This document shows, one piece after another, positions 17,358 to 26,837 of a DNA stretch of 64,000 nucleotides. Each line of letters opens with the position of its first letter. Position 1 is the stretch's first letter. The notes beneath the pieces are model-generated. The model was not told where the DNA came from. It saw only the letters and a program-made list of their open reading frames with translations, and did no database searches. A program made the position numbers and the translations under genes. Location: positions 744,001-808,000 of the forward strand of contig CAVQWT010000002.1 in assembly GCA_963717705.1 (NCBI GenBank). Direction: 5' to 3'. The stretch is from CAVQWT01 sp963717705. GTDB lineage: Bacteria; Pseudomonadota; Gammaproteobacteria; Burkholderiales; Casimicrobiaceae.

Positions 17358-18263
17358 TCACGGCCCGGGGTCGAGGCAGGCGAAGGCCAGGGTCTCGCCG
17401 GGACCGGCTTCGTGGCGGTGGCCGAAGCTGATGCTGCCGTGGCGGCGCAGGATCATCTCCTCGCGCCGGAGGTGGATTTCGTGCTCGCCGTCGACGGTCA
17501 CGAACGTGCCGTTCGAGCTCTGGTCGACCAGCACGAACTTGTCGCGGCGCCGTTCGATCCGGGCATGCAGCCGCGAGGCCAGCGGGTCGCCGATGACCAC
17601 GTCGTTCTGGGCATCCCGCCCCAGGGTGACCGCCGGGGAGGTCGCGTCGAGCTCGAACGTGCGTGCGCCGTGCCGCAGCTCGAGGCGCGCCGCGCGCGCC
17701 GCCGACCTCGGCGCCATCGCCGTCAGGTCGGCGGAGGAATCCTGCCACAGCAGTTCGCAGATGCCGATGTCCTTTTCCTTGCCCTTCACCGTCAGCACGT
17801 CGAGCTCGCGCACGCGCTCCCGCAGCTGGGGGGAGAGCAGATCGGCGGTCGGCGTGGAGAGGATGACCTGCCCGCGCTTGGCCAGGCCGACCATCCGCGA
17901 GGCGACGTTCACCGAGTCGCCGAAGACGTCGCCCGGCACCTCGATCGCGGGTCCGTGATGGAGGCCCATGCGAAAAGCCAGCCGCAGGTTGTCGCCGAAG
18001 ACGACCTCGGCCATCCGGCGCTGGATCTCGGCGGCGGCTTCGACGGCGTGGTCGGCGTGTCCGAACACCAGCAGTGCCTCGTCGCCGATGGTCTTGATCA
18101 GGCGGCCGCCGTAGCCGTGTGCAGTGGTCTCGGCCAGCGCGAGGCACCGGCTGATCGCGGCCAGCGCCTCGACGTCGCCGACCTGCTCGTACAGGCGCGT
18201 GCTGCCCGAGACGTCGGCGAACAGCACGGCGAGATGGCGGGAGGGTTGGTCGGGGGCGGTCAT
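17358..18263 (-). CDS. Class III adenylate cyclase with C-terminal FHA domain
   Basis: Codes for 301 residues, convergent with the kinase 72 nt away. The cyclase domain has FADVSGST (metal-binding Asp17), RLIKTIGDEA (adenine-selecting Lys57, metal-binding Asp61), and DVFGDSVNVASRM (Asp112, Asn119, Arg123). All catalytic residues are present and the Lys/Asp pair predicts ATP as substrate. From about residue 210 an FHA domain follows: VTLGRDAQNDVVIGDPLASRLHARIE and DQSSNGTFV, with the phosphothreonine-binding Arg, Ser and Asn intact. No signal peptide or membrane segment is visible, so it is cytosolic. The FHA domain is the natural reader of the neighbouring kinase's phosphothreonines. Confidence 0.9.
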   Translation of the reverse strand: MTAPDQPSRHLAVLFADVSGSTRLYEQVGDVEALAAISRCLALAETTAHGYGGRLIKTIGDEALLVFGHADHAVEAAAEIQRRMAEVVFGDNLRLAFRMGLHHGPAIEVPGDVFGDSVNVASRMVGLAKRGQVILSTPTADLLSPQLRERVRELDVLTVKGKEKDIGICELLWQDSSADLTAMAPRSAARAARLELRHGARTFELDATSPAVTLGRDAQNDVVIGDPLASRLHARIERRRDKFVLVDQSSNGTFVTVDGEHEIHLRREEMILRRHGSISFGHRHEAGPGETLAFACLDPGP

Positions 18264-18400
18264 CGCAGTCCGGGGCTGGCGGGGAGTCGCCGCAGTATAA
18301 GCAACCGCCGGGACATTGTGGCAGCGTCCGCGGCTGCGTGCGTGCCCATCCCGCCCGCCTCGCGCGGGTCGCCGTGCTGCAGCGGTTAAACTGCCGCCCC

Positions 18401-19249
18401 ATGACCCGATCGAATGTCCGCACGAGCCCGGGCCGGCGCCATGCGCCCGGATGGCCGCGCGCCCTGGCGCGCGCGCGATGGTGGATGACGTCGGCATGGC
18501 TGATGCTGGCCGCCGCGCTGCCGACGCACGCCGCGCCCCCCGCGGTCGCGGCCGCCTCCGACCTGCAATTCGCGCTGCCCGAGCTTGCCGCCGACTTCGA
18601 AAAGGCCACCGGCCGCAAGGTCAGGCTCGCGTTCGGCTCGTCGGGCAACTTCCGCCGGCAGATCGCCGAGGGCGCGCCGTTCGAGGCCTTCCTGTCCGCG
18701 GACGAGTCGTTCGTGCAGGCGCTCGCCGCCGAGGGGCGCACCGTCGACGGCGGCACGCCGTACGCGATCGGCCGGCTGGTGCTGTTCGCCCCGTCCGGCT
18801 CGCCGCTCGTTCCCGACGCCGCGCTCGTCGATCTCAAGGCCGCGCTGGCCGATGGCCGCGTGAGGAAGCTCGCCATTGCGAATCCGGAGCACGCGCCCTA
18901 CGGCCGCGCGGCGCGCGAGGCATTGCAGCAGACGGGGCTGTGGGAGGCGGCGCAGCCGAAGCTGGTGCTGGGCGAGAACGTCTCGCAGGCGGCGCAGTTC
19001 GCCGTCGGCGGCGCTGCGCAGGGCGGCATCTTCGCGTATTCGCTCGCGCTCTCGCCGGCGATCGCGGCGCGCGGCCGCTACGTGTTGCTGCCGGCCGGGT
19101 TGCACGCGCCGCTGGCGCAGCGGATGGTGCTGCTCAAGGGCGCCGGCGACGATGCGCGCGCGTTCTACGCGTACCTGCAGTCGCCGGCCGCGCGCGCGAT
19201 CTTTCGCCGCTACGGCTTCGCGCTTCCGGGCGAGGCGGTCGCCCCATGA
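18401..19249 (+). CDS. modA: Molybdate ABC transporter binding protein
   Basis: Codes for 282 residues from the ATG at 18401; a later ATG at 18485 would give a tighter signal peptide (MTSAWLMLAAALPTHAAP). Ligand motifs are AAASDLQFALPEL and FGSSGNFRRQI, where SGN supplies oxyanion contacts, and later NPEHAPYGRAAREAL. It binds molybdate or tungstate in the periplasm for molybdenum cofactor synthesis. Its stop overlaps modB (ATGATGG). No modE repressor gene is present; a modE box was not recognised upstream. Confidence 0.9.
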   Translation: MTRSNVRTSPGRRHAPGWPRALARARWWMTSAWLMLAAALPTHAAPPAVAAASDLQFALPELAADFEKATGRKVRLAFGSSGNFRRQIAEGAPFEAFLSADESFVQALAAEGRTVDGGTPYAIGRLVLFAPSGSPLVPDAALVDLKAALADGRVRKLAIANPEHAPYGRAAREALQQTGLWEAAQPKLVLGENVSQAAQFAVGGAAQGGIFAYSLALSPAIAARGRYVLLPAGLHAPLAQRMVLLKGAGDDARAFYAYLQSPAARAIFRRYGFALPGEAVAP

Positions 19250-19911
19250 TGGACTGGCAGGCGCTGCTGCTGTCGCTGCGGCTCGCGTGCTTCACCGTCG
19301 CGCTGCTGCTGCCGCTGGGACTCGTCGTCGCGCGCATTCTCGCCTGGACGCCGTTCCCGGGTCGGCGCCTCGCGGAGGCTGCGCTGGCGCTGCCGCTGGT
19401 GCTGCCGCCGACGGTGCTGGGACTCTACCTGCTGCTGGCGTTCGGCCAGGGCTCGCCGCTCGGCCGCGCGTTCGAGGCGCTGACCGGCCACACGCTGGCG
19501 TTCAGCTTCAGCGGCCTGCTGCTGGCGTCGATCGTGTTCAACCTGCCGTTCGCGATCCAGCCGATGCAGCGCGCGTTCGAGGCGATTCCCGCGGACGTGC
19601 GCGACGCAGCCGCGTGCTGCGGCATGAGCCGCTGGAAGATCTTCACCCGCATCGAACTGCCGCTGGCCTGGCCCGGCGTGCTGTCGGCGGCGGTGCTCAC
19701 CTTCGCGCATACGCTGGGGGAGTTCGGCGTCGTGCTGATGGTCGGCGGCAGCATTCCCGGCGAGACGCGGACCATCGCCATCGCCATCTACGACCGCGTG
19801 CAGGCGTTCGACCTCACCGGCGCCAACGTGATGGCGGCGGTGCTGCTGGCGCTGTCGCTGGCCGCGATCGCGATCGCGTACACGACGGCGCGGCGGGAGG
19901 ACCGGCGATGA
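19246..19911 (+). CDS. modB: Molybdate ABC transporter permease
   Basis: Codes for 221 residues (MMDWQALLLSLRLAC start). About five transmembrane helices carry LPLVLPPTVLGLYLLL, typical of ModB, and the ATPase coupling loop DAAACCGMSRWKIFTRIELPLAWP. The end FAHTLGEFGVVLMVGGSIPGETRTIAIAIYD is the conserved ModB gate region. The gene overlaps modA by four bases and modC by four bases (ATGA), so ModA, ModB and ModC are made together. Confidence 0.93.
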   Translation: MMDWQALLLSLRLACFTVALLLPLGLVVARILAWTPFPGRRLAEAALALPLVLPPTVLGLYLLLAFGQGSPLGRAFEALTGHTLAFSFSGLLLASIVFNLPFAIQPMQRAFEAIPADVRDAAACCGMSRWKIFTRIELPLAWPGVLSAAVLTFAHTLGEFGVVLMVGGSIPGETRTIAIAIYDRVQAFDLTGANVMAAVLLALSLAAIAIAYTTARREDRR

Positions 19912-21059
19912 GCGCCGCCGGGCTGTCGGTGCGCCTGGCGCAGCACGCGCCGATCCCGCTCGCGGTCGAACTCGACTGCGCGCCGGGCGAGCTGCTGGCG
20001 CTCACCGGCCCGTCCGGCAGCGGCAAGTCGACGGTGCTGCGGGCGATCGCGGGCCTGGTGCGGCCGCGCGAGGGCCGCGTCACGTGCGGCGACGACGTCT
20101 GGTTCGACCCGGCGGCCGGGGTGCAGCGCACGCCGCAGCAGCGCTCGGTCGGCCTCGTGTTCCAGCACTACGCGCTGTTCCCGCACCTGTCCGCACTGCA
20201 CAACGTCACCGCTGCGCTCGGGCACCTCGCCCCGGCGGCGCGCGCCGCGCGGGCGCGCGAACTGCTGGCGCTGGTGCACCTCGACGGCCTCGAGTCGCGG
20301 CGGCCGGCCGCGCTGTCCGGCGGCCAGCAGCAGCGCGTCGCCGTCGCCCGCGCGCTGGCGCGGGATCCGAAGGTGCTGCTGCTCGACGAGCCCTTCTCCG
20401 CGGTCGACCGCGTGACGCGGCACAAGCTGTACCGCGAGCTGGCCACGCTGCGCCGCTCGCTCGCCATGCCGATCGTGCTGGTGACCCACGATCTCGACGA
20501 GGCGGCGGCGCTGGCCGACCGCATGACGATCCTGCACCGCGGCCGCACGCTGCAGTCGGGCCCGCCGCTCGACGTGATGGCGCGGCCGCGCGACGCCACG
20601 GTCGCGCGCCTGCTCGACATGCGCAACGTGTTCGAGGGCGCGATCGACGGCCACGACGCCGAGCGCTCGTGGCTCGCCTGGGGCGGCCTGCGGTTCGAGA
20701 TCCCGCCGGCGGCGCAGCTGCCGCCGCGCACGCGCGTGGCCTGGACGATCCCGGCCGCCGACGTCATCCTGCATCGGCGCGACCGCCCCTCGCGCGGCGA
20801 GCGCGAGAATCCGGTCGAGGGCGCGGTCGTCGAATGCGTGGCGCTGGGCGAGACCACGTCGGTCGTCATCGCGCCCGCGCGCGGTCCCGGCCCGCTGCTG
20901 CACCTGTCGGTGCCGACCCACGTGGCCCGCCGCAACCACCTCGCGCCGGGGGTGCCGGTCGCCGTGTCGCTGCTGGCGACGGCGATCCACCTGATGCCCC
21001 GGGATACGGCGTCCCCGGCCGAGGCCGCCGACCCGGCGACCGACGCGGCGGACCGCTGA
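19908..21059 (+). CDS. modC: Molybdate ABC transporter ATPase
   Basis: Codes for 383 residues. ATPase motifs are GPSGSGKST, FQHYALFPHLSALHNV, LSGGQQQRVAVARA and LLLDEPFSAVD; ModC usually reads SALD, so the Val is a small change. The C-terminal TOBE/MopI-like domain (from about residue 290, ENPVEGAVVECVALGETTSVVIA) can sense molybdate and trans-inhibit uptake. A charged Ala/Asp tail closes the protein. The next gene is unrelated, 128 nt downstream. Confidence 0.93.
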   Translation: MSAAGLSVRLAQHAPIPLAVELDCAPGELLALTGPSGSGKSTVLRAIAGLVRPREGRVTCGDDVWFDPAAGVQRTPQQRSVGLVFQHYALFPHLSALHNVTAALGHLAPAARAARARELLALVHLDGLESRRPAALSGGQQQRVAVARALARDPKVLLLDEPFSAVDRVTRHKLYRELATLRRSLAMPIVLVTHDLDEAAALADRMTILHRGRTLQSGPPLDVMARPRDATVARLLDMRNVFEGAIDGHDAERSWLAWGGLRFEIPPAAQLPPRTRVAWTIPAADVILHRRDRPSRGERENPVEGAVVECVALGETTSVVIAPARGPGPLLHLSVPTHVARRNHLAPGVPVAVSLLATAIHLMPRDTASPAEAADPATDAADR

Positions 21060-21187
21060 ACCGGCAGGGCAGCGGATCGCGCGGCGGGACCGGGCTCCGC
21101 CCGCGCCGCCGCGGCCGGTGACGGGCGATTGGCGGCGGCGCGCGCGAATCGGTTACGATGCCGGTCCGCCCGTCACGCCGGCCCGCC

Positions 21188-22147
21188 ATGGATTTCCTGT
21201 TCATTCTCGACCCGCTGCCCGCGCTCAAGGCCTACAAGGACTCGAGCGTCGCGATGATGCGCGCGCTCGCCCGGCGCGGCCACGCGCTGTACGCCTGCGA
21301 ACCCGGCGACCTCTGGTGGGATGCCGCCGGCACGCAGGCGCGCGCCGTCCCGCTGACGCTCGCCGACGACGACCACCACTGGTACGCGGCCGGCGCGCCG
21401 GTCGAGCGGCCGCTGGCCGCCTTTGCCGCGAGCGTGATGCGCAAGGACCCGCCGTTCGACATGGAGTACGTCTACGCGACGTACCTGCTCGAGCTGGCCG
21501 AGCGCGCCGGCGCCAGGGTGTTCAACCGGCCGCGGGCGGTCCGCGATCACAACGAGAAGCTGGCGATCGCGAAGTTCGCCGGGTTCATCGCGCCGACGCT
21601 GGTGGCGCGCGACCCGGCCCGCATCGGCGCGTTCATCGACGCCCACGGCGACGCCATCGTGAAGCCGCTCGACGGCATGGGCGGCGCGTCGGTGTTCCGC
21701 GTGCGCGCCGACGACCCCAACCGCAACGTCATCGTCGAGACCGTGGGCCAGCACGGCACGCGGACGGTGATGGTCCAGCGCTTCATCCCCGCGATCAGCG
21801 AAGGCGACAAGCGCGTGCTGCTGATCGGCGGGGTGCCGGTGCCGTTCGCGCTCGCGCGCATCCCCAAGGCGGGCGAAACGCGCGGCAACCTCGCGGCCGG
21901 CGGACGCGGCGAGGCACGTCCGCTCACCGACCGCGAGCGCGCGATCGCCGAGGCGCTCGCGCCGGCGCTGTGGGCCGAGGGCCTGCTGGTGGTCGGCCTC
22001 GACGTCATCGGCGGCTTCCTCACCGAGGTCAACGTCACCAGCCCGACCTGCTTCGTCGAGATCGCGCAGCAGACCGGCTTCGACGTCGCCGGCCTGTTCG
22101 CCGATGCGCTGGTCGGCGCCTGCACCGGCGCCGGCGCGACCAGGTAG
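21188..22147 (+). CDS. gshB: Glutathione synthetase
   Basis: Codes for 319 residues, the standard GshB length. An ATP-grasp enzyme that joins glycine to gamma-glutamylcysteine. MDFLFILDPLPALKAYKDSSVAMMRA is the family N-terminus; NRPRAVRDHNEKLAIAKF, IVKPLDGMGGASVFRV (ATP grasp loop), GDKRVLLIGGVPVPFALARIP and EVNVTSPTC (metal and ligand) follow. It lies upstream of the PTS genes, the usual Burkholderiales order. Confidence 0.96.
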   Translation: MDFLFILDPLPALKAYKDSSVAMMRALARRGHALYACEPGDLWWDAAGTQARAVPLTLADDDHHWYAAGAPVERPLAAFAASVMRKDPPFDMEYVYATYLLELAERAGARVFNRPRAVRDHNEKLAIAKFAGFIAPTLVARDPARIGAFIDAHGDAIVKPLDGMGGASVFRVRADDPNRNVIVETVGQHGTRTVMVQRFIPAISEGDKRVLLIGGVPVPFALARIPKAGETRGNLAAGGRGEARPLTDRERAIAEALAPALWAEGLLVVGLDVIGGFLTEVNVTSPTCFVEIAQQTGFDVAGLFADALVGACTGAGATR

Positions 22148-22266
22148 GGCCGGGCGCCACGCGCGGGCGCCGGCCGCGTCATCGGCTCGACCGGGCGCAC
22201 CGCCCGGGCACCGGCGGACGGACGCGCAGTGACCGCGTGCTAACATTTCCGAAGGCACCCGCACCC

Positions 22267-22680
22267 ATGATCGGCATCCTGCTCATCGCCCACGATTCCC
22301 TGCCGGACAGCCTGGTCCAGGCGGTCACGCACGTGCTCGGCACGCCGCCGGCGCAGCTCGAGTCGCTGTCGGTCGCGGCGACCGACGACCCGCTGCGGCT
22401 GCTGCCGATGGCGCGCGAGCGGGTCGCGCGGCTCGACACCGGCGAGGGCGTGCTGATCTTCTCCGACATCTTCGGCGCGTCGCCCTGCAACCTCGCGTGC
22501 AAGCTGATCGTGCCGGGGCGGGTCGAGGTCGTCGCCGGCGTCAACCTGCCGATGCTGGTGCGGGCCTTCACGTACCGCAGCAAGGGCCTGGACACGATGA
22601 TCAAGAAGGCCGTGTCCGGCGGTTGCGACGGCGTCCACCATGTCGAAGTCGATCCCGTCTATGCTGCGCCGCGAAATTGA
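22267..22680 (+). CDS. Mannose-family PTS EIIA component
   Basis: Codes for 137 residues. The phosphorylatable histidine is His9 in LLIAHD; FSDIFGASPCNLACKL is the family core and GVNLPMLVRAF ends it. No EIIB, EIIC or EIID gene follows, so this EIIA is part of a reduced PTS that signals nutrient and energy state rather than carrying sugar. It ends inside the HPr gene start. Confidence 0.92.
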   Translation: MIGILLIAHDSLPDSLVQAVTHVLGTPPAQLESLSVAATDDPLRLLPMARERVARLDTGEGVLIFSDIFGASPCNLACKLIVPGRVEVVAGVNLPMLVRAFTYRSKGLDTMIKKAVSGGCDGVHHVEVDPVYAAPRN

Positions 22681-22930
22681 GATCATCAACAAGCTGGGGC
22701 TGCACGCCCGCGCGTCGGCCAAGCTGACCCAGCTCGCCGCGAAGTACCAGTGCGACGTCTCGCTCGAGCGCAACGGCCGCCGCGTCAACGCCAAGAGCAT
22801 CATGGGCGTGATGATGCTGGCCGCCGGCAAGGGCTCGAAGGTGACGTTCGAGACCGACGGCCCCGACGAGGCCGACGCGATGGACGCGCTGGCGGCGCTG
22901 ATCAACGACTACTTCGGCGAAGGCGGCTGA
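22661..22930 (+). CDS. ptsH: Phosphocarrier HPr
   Basis: Codes for 89 residues from the ATG at 22661. That start makes the active histidine His15 (NKLGLHARASAKL) and the regulatory serine Ser46 (NAKSIMGVMMLAAGKG), exactly the canonical numbering. An ATG at 22640 would add seven residues. The ORF overlaps the EIIA gene by 20 nt. HPr relays phosphate from enzyme I to EIIA; the presence of Ser46 implies HPr kinase control, but no hprK lies in this window. Confidence 0.95.
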   Translation: MLRREIEIINKLGLHARASAKLTQLAAKYQCDVSLERNGRRVNAKSIMGVMMLAAGKGSKVTFETDGPDEADAMDALAALINDYFGEGG

Positions 22931-22949
22931 CCGCCGCCCGCCGTCCGCC

Positions 22950-24686
<1,737 letters not shown>

Positions 24687-24751
24687 CGCCCGCGTTTGCG
24701 CCGCGCGCAGGGTGCGCAGCCCGCCGCGCGGGCGGAGCGCCGCAGCGGTGC

Positions 24752-24779
24752 TTGCGCGCGACGCGGGTTGGCGTATGAT
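24752..24779 (+). promoter_or_regulatory. Candidate sigma-70 promoter for the tlpA-apbE cluster
   Basis: TTGCGC at 24752-24757 and TATGAT at 24774-24779 are separated by 16 nt, about 130 nt before the thioredoxin-like ATG. It lies in the 221-nt gap after ptsI and is the best-matched promoter I found by eye in this window. Confidence 0.45.
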
Positions 24780-24907
24780 TATGCTGATGTCATAGTGGCG
24801 CCCGGTTGCGTGATTGCCGGCCCGGGCCTTCGCGCGGCCCGGGTTCGCTGTGCCGCCAACCCGGGGTTCGCCCGCCGGACCCTCGGACCCAATCCATCCC
24901 GCCGCCC

Positions 24908-25420
24908 ATGTCCCTCGCCCCCTGGTCACGACTTCTCCCGCTTGCGCTCGTCGCCCTCGGCAGCGCGCTGCCGCTGCCGGCGCTCGCCGTCGACGCGGGG
25001 CAGCCGGCGCCGGCGTTCGCGCTGCCGCGCGCGGCCGGTGACACGCTCACGCTGGAGTCGCTGAAGGGCCGGGTCGTGTTCGTCGATTTCTGGGCCTCGT
25101 GGTGCGCGCCGTGCAAGCGCTCGTTTCCGTGGATGAGCGAGCTGCAGAAAAAGTACGGCGACAAGGGCTTCACCGTCGTCGCGATCAACGTCGACAAGCG
25201 GCGCGCCGACGCCGACCGCTTCCTGGCGCAGGTGCCGGCCGGCTTCGCCGTCGTGTACGATCCGGAGGGCAGGACGCCGGCCGCGTACGGAGTCAAGGGC
25301 ATGCCGAGCTCGTACCTGATCGATGCGCGCGGCAACGTGGTGCAGGTCGAGTCCGGCTTCAACGACGAGCACGCCGCGGCGATCGACGAGCGGATCCGCG
25401 CCCTGGTTGCGGCCCGCTGA
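24908..25420 (+). CDS. TlpA-like periplasmic thioredoxin
   Basis: Codes for 170 residues. A signal peptide (LLPLALVALGSALPLPALAVDA) precedes a TlpA/ResA fold with the active site WCAPCK at residues 65-70 (Cys66, Cys69), the helix SFPWMSELQKKYGDKGFTVVAINVDKR and the cis-proline loop KGMPSSYLID. It should reduce a periplasmic disulfide. It starts a cluster with a Cys-rich lipoprotein, DUF3570 and ApbE, which suggests that the client is one of these. Confidence 0.9.
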   Translation: MSLAPWSRLLPLALVALGSALPLPALAVDAGQPAPAFALPRAAGDTLTLESLKGRVVFVDFWASWCAPCKRSFPWMSELQKKYGDKGFTVVAINVDKRRADADRFLAQVPAGFAVVYDPEGRTPAAYGVKGMPSSYLIDARGNVVQVESGFNDEHAAAIDERIRALVAAR

Positions 25421-25450
25421 CCCCGCCGCACGGCAACGGAGACCCGTTCG

Positions 25451-25675
25451 ATGCACCGCCTTCGCCTGATGGCCCTCGCCGCCGTCCTCGCCGCTCTCGG
25501 CGGCTGCGCGGGATTCGCGCCGCCGCAGCCGTGGGAGAAGGGCGACCTCGCCAGGCCGTCGATGCAGTTCGACCCGGACGTCCTCGCCGCGAAGACGACG
25601 CAGCACATCTACACGAGCAAGGAAGGCGCGAACGGCGGCTACGGCGTCGGCGGAGGCGGCTGTGGCTGCAACTGA
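25451..25675 (+). CDS. DUF4266 lipoprotein
   Basis: Codes for 74 residues. The lipobox LGGC is at residues 17-20 with Cys20. The mature part PPQPWEKGDLARPSMQFDPDVLAAKTTQHIYTSKEGANGGYGVGGGGCGCN is the DUF4266 pattern. The C-terminal Gly-rich tail ends with two cysteines (CGC), a plausible metal or disulfide site, and a target of the TlpA protein. The reading frame overlaps the DUF3570 start by 14 nt, so translation is coupled. Confidence 0.88.
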   Translation: MHRLRLMALAAVLAALGGCAGFAPPQPWEKGDLARPSMQFDPDVLAAKTTQHIYTSKEGANGGYGVGGGGCGCN

Positions 25676-26768
25676 ACGCACGCTGCTGGCCGCCGCGCTG
25701 GCACTGCCCGGCATGCTGCCCGCAGGCGCCGCGGCGCAGGCGATGCCCGAGGGCGGCCTCTTCTCGGCCAAGTACCTCTACTACCGCGACTGGCAGCCGG
25801 GTGCCGACCGGATGACGGTCGAGGCGCCGTCGTTCTACGTGCTGGCCCCGTTCGCGCAGAGCTGGACCGTCGAGGGCTCGCTGACTTTCGACGCGGTCAG
25901 CGGCGCCTCGCCGCTGTACTTCAACGTGCTGTCGGGGGCGTCGGGCGAGGGCATCCACGACTTCCGCAAGGCCGGCGATCTCAAGATCAGCAAGTACTTC
26001 GACCGCTGGATCGTCGGCGCCGGCGCCGTGATCTCGAGCGAAGACGACTACCTGTCGCGCGGCGGCGTGCTCGACCTGCGCTGGTTCACCGAGGACCGCA
26101 ACACGACGCTCGCCTTCTCGTTCGGCGGCGCGGCGGACATCATCAACAGCACCAACGGCATCGCCGAGAACGAGCACCGCAACACCGTCGAGTTCCTCGT
26201 CGGCATCACGCAGGCGCTGTCGCCCACGGCGATCATCCAGTCGAACCTCACCCATTCGTACGGGCACGGCTATTTCAACGATCCGTACAAGTCGTTCGAC
26301 ACCCGCCCCGACTACCGGCGGATCACCGCGTGGCTGACGCGGTACAACCAGTTCTTCCCCGCGCTCGACGCGACGCTGAAGGTCGGCTACCGCTACCTCG
26401 ACGATTCGTTCGGCGCCAACTCCAACATGGTCGAGGCGGCGTGGGTGCAGCCGCTGCCGTCGGGCTTCACCGTGACGCCGAACCTGCGCTACCTGTCGCA
26501 GGACGCGGCGTGGTTCTACTTCGATCCGCCGCTGCTGAACGGCTTCGTCGAGGGCCAGCCGTACACCGCGGACACCCGGCTGTCGGCCTTCGGCGCCATC
26601 ACCGCGGGCCTGCTGGTCGCCAAGACGCTGCCGGACGGCTGGACCGTCGACCTCAAGTACGAGTTCTACCGGCAGAAGAGCGCGTGGAAGCTCGGCGGCG
26701 ACGGCAGCCCGGGCCTGCTGCCGTTCTCGGCCAACTGGATCCAGGCCGGCGTCGCCAAGGCGTTCTGA
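25662..26768 (+). CDS. DUF3570 outer-membrane-like protein
   Basis: Codes for 368 residues from a GTG embedded in the DUF4266 frame. A signal peptide (LLAAALALPGMLPAGAAAQ) precedes many amphipathic strands with aromatic ends, finishing in a terminal phenylalanine (WIQAGVAKAF), as in outer-membrane beta-barrels. Two SGAS motifs occur within 15 residues: DAVSGAS (77-83) and NVLSGAS (88-94). The first fits the consensus D-x-x-S/T-G-A-S/T for covalent FMN attachment by ApbE, whose gene follows 69 nt downstream. That link is inference; the family function is unknown to me. Confidence 0.85.
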   Translation: MAATERTLLAAALALPGMLPAGAAAQAMPEGGLFSAKYLYYRDWQPGADRMTVEAPSFYVLAPFAQSWTVEGSLTFDAVSGASPLYFNVLSGASGEGIHDFRKAGDLKISKYFDRWIVGAGAVISSEDDYLSRGGVLDLRWFTEDRNTTLAFSFGGAADIINSTNGIAENEHRNTVEFLVGITQALSPTAIIQSNLTHSYGHGYFNDPYKSFDTRPDYRRITAWLTRYNQFFPALDATLKVGYRYLDDSFGANSNMVEAAWVQPLPSGFTVTPNLRYLSQDAAWFYFDPPLLNGFVEGQPYTADTRLSAFGAITAGLLVAKTLPDGWTVDLKYEFYRQKSAWKLGGDGSPGLLPFSANWIQAGVAKAF

Positions 26769-26837
26769 AGCCCGGGCGCGGGTGGCAGCAGGTGCTCGGG
26801 CTCGGGGCACCGCTCGCCGCCGCGCTAAGATCCGCGG

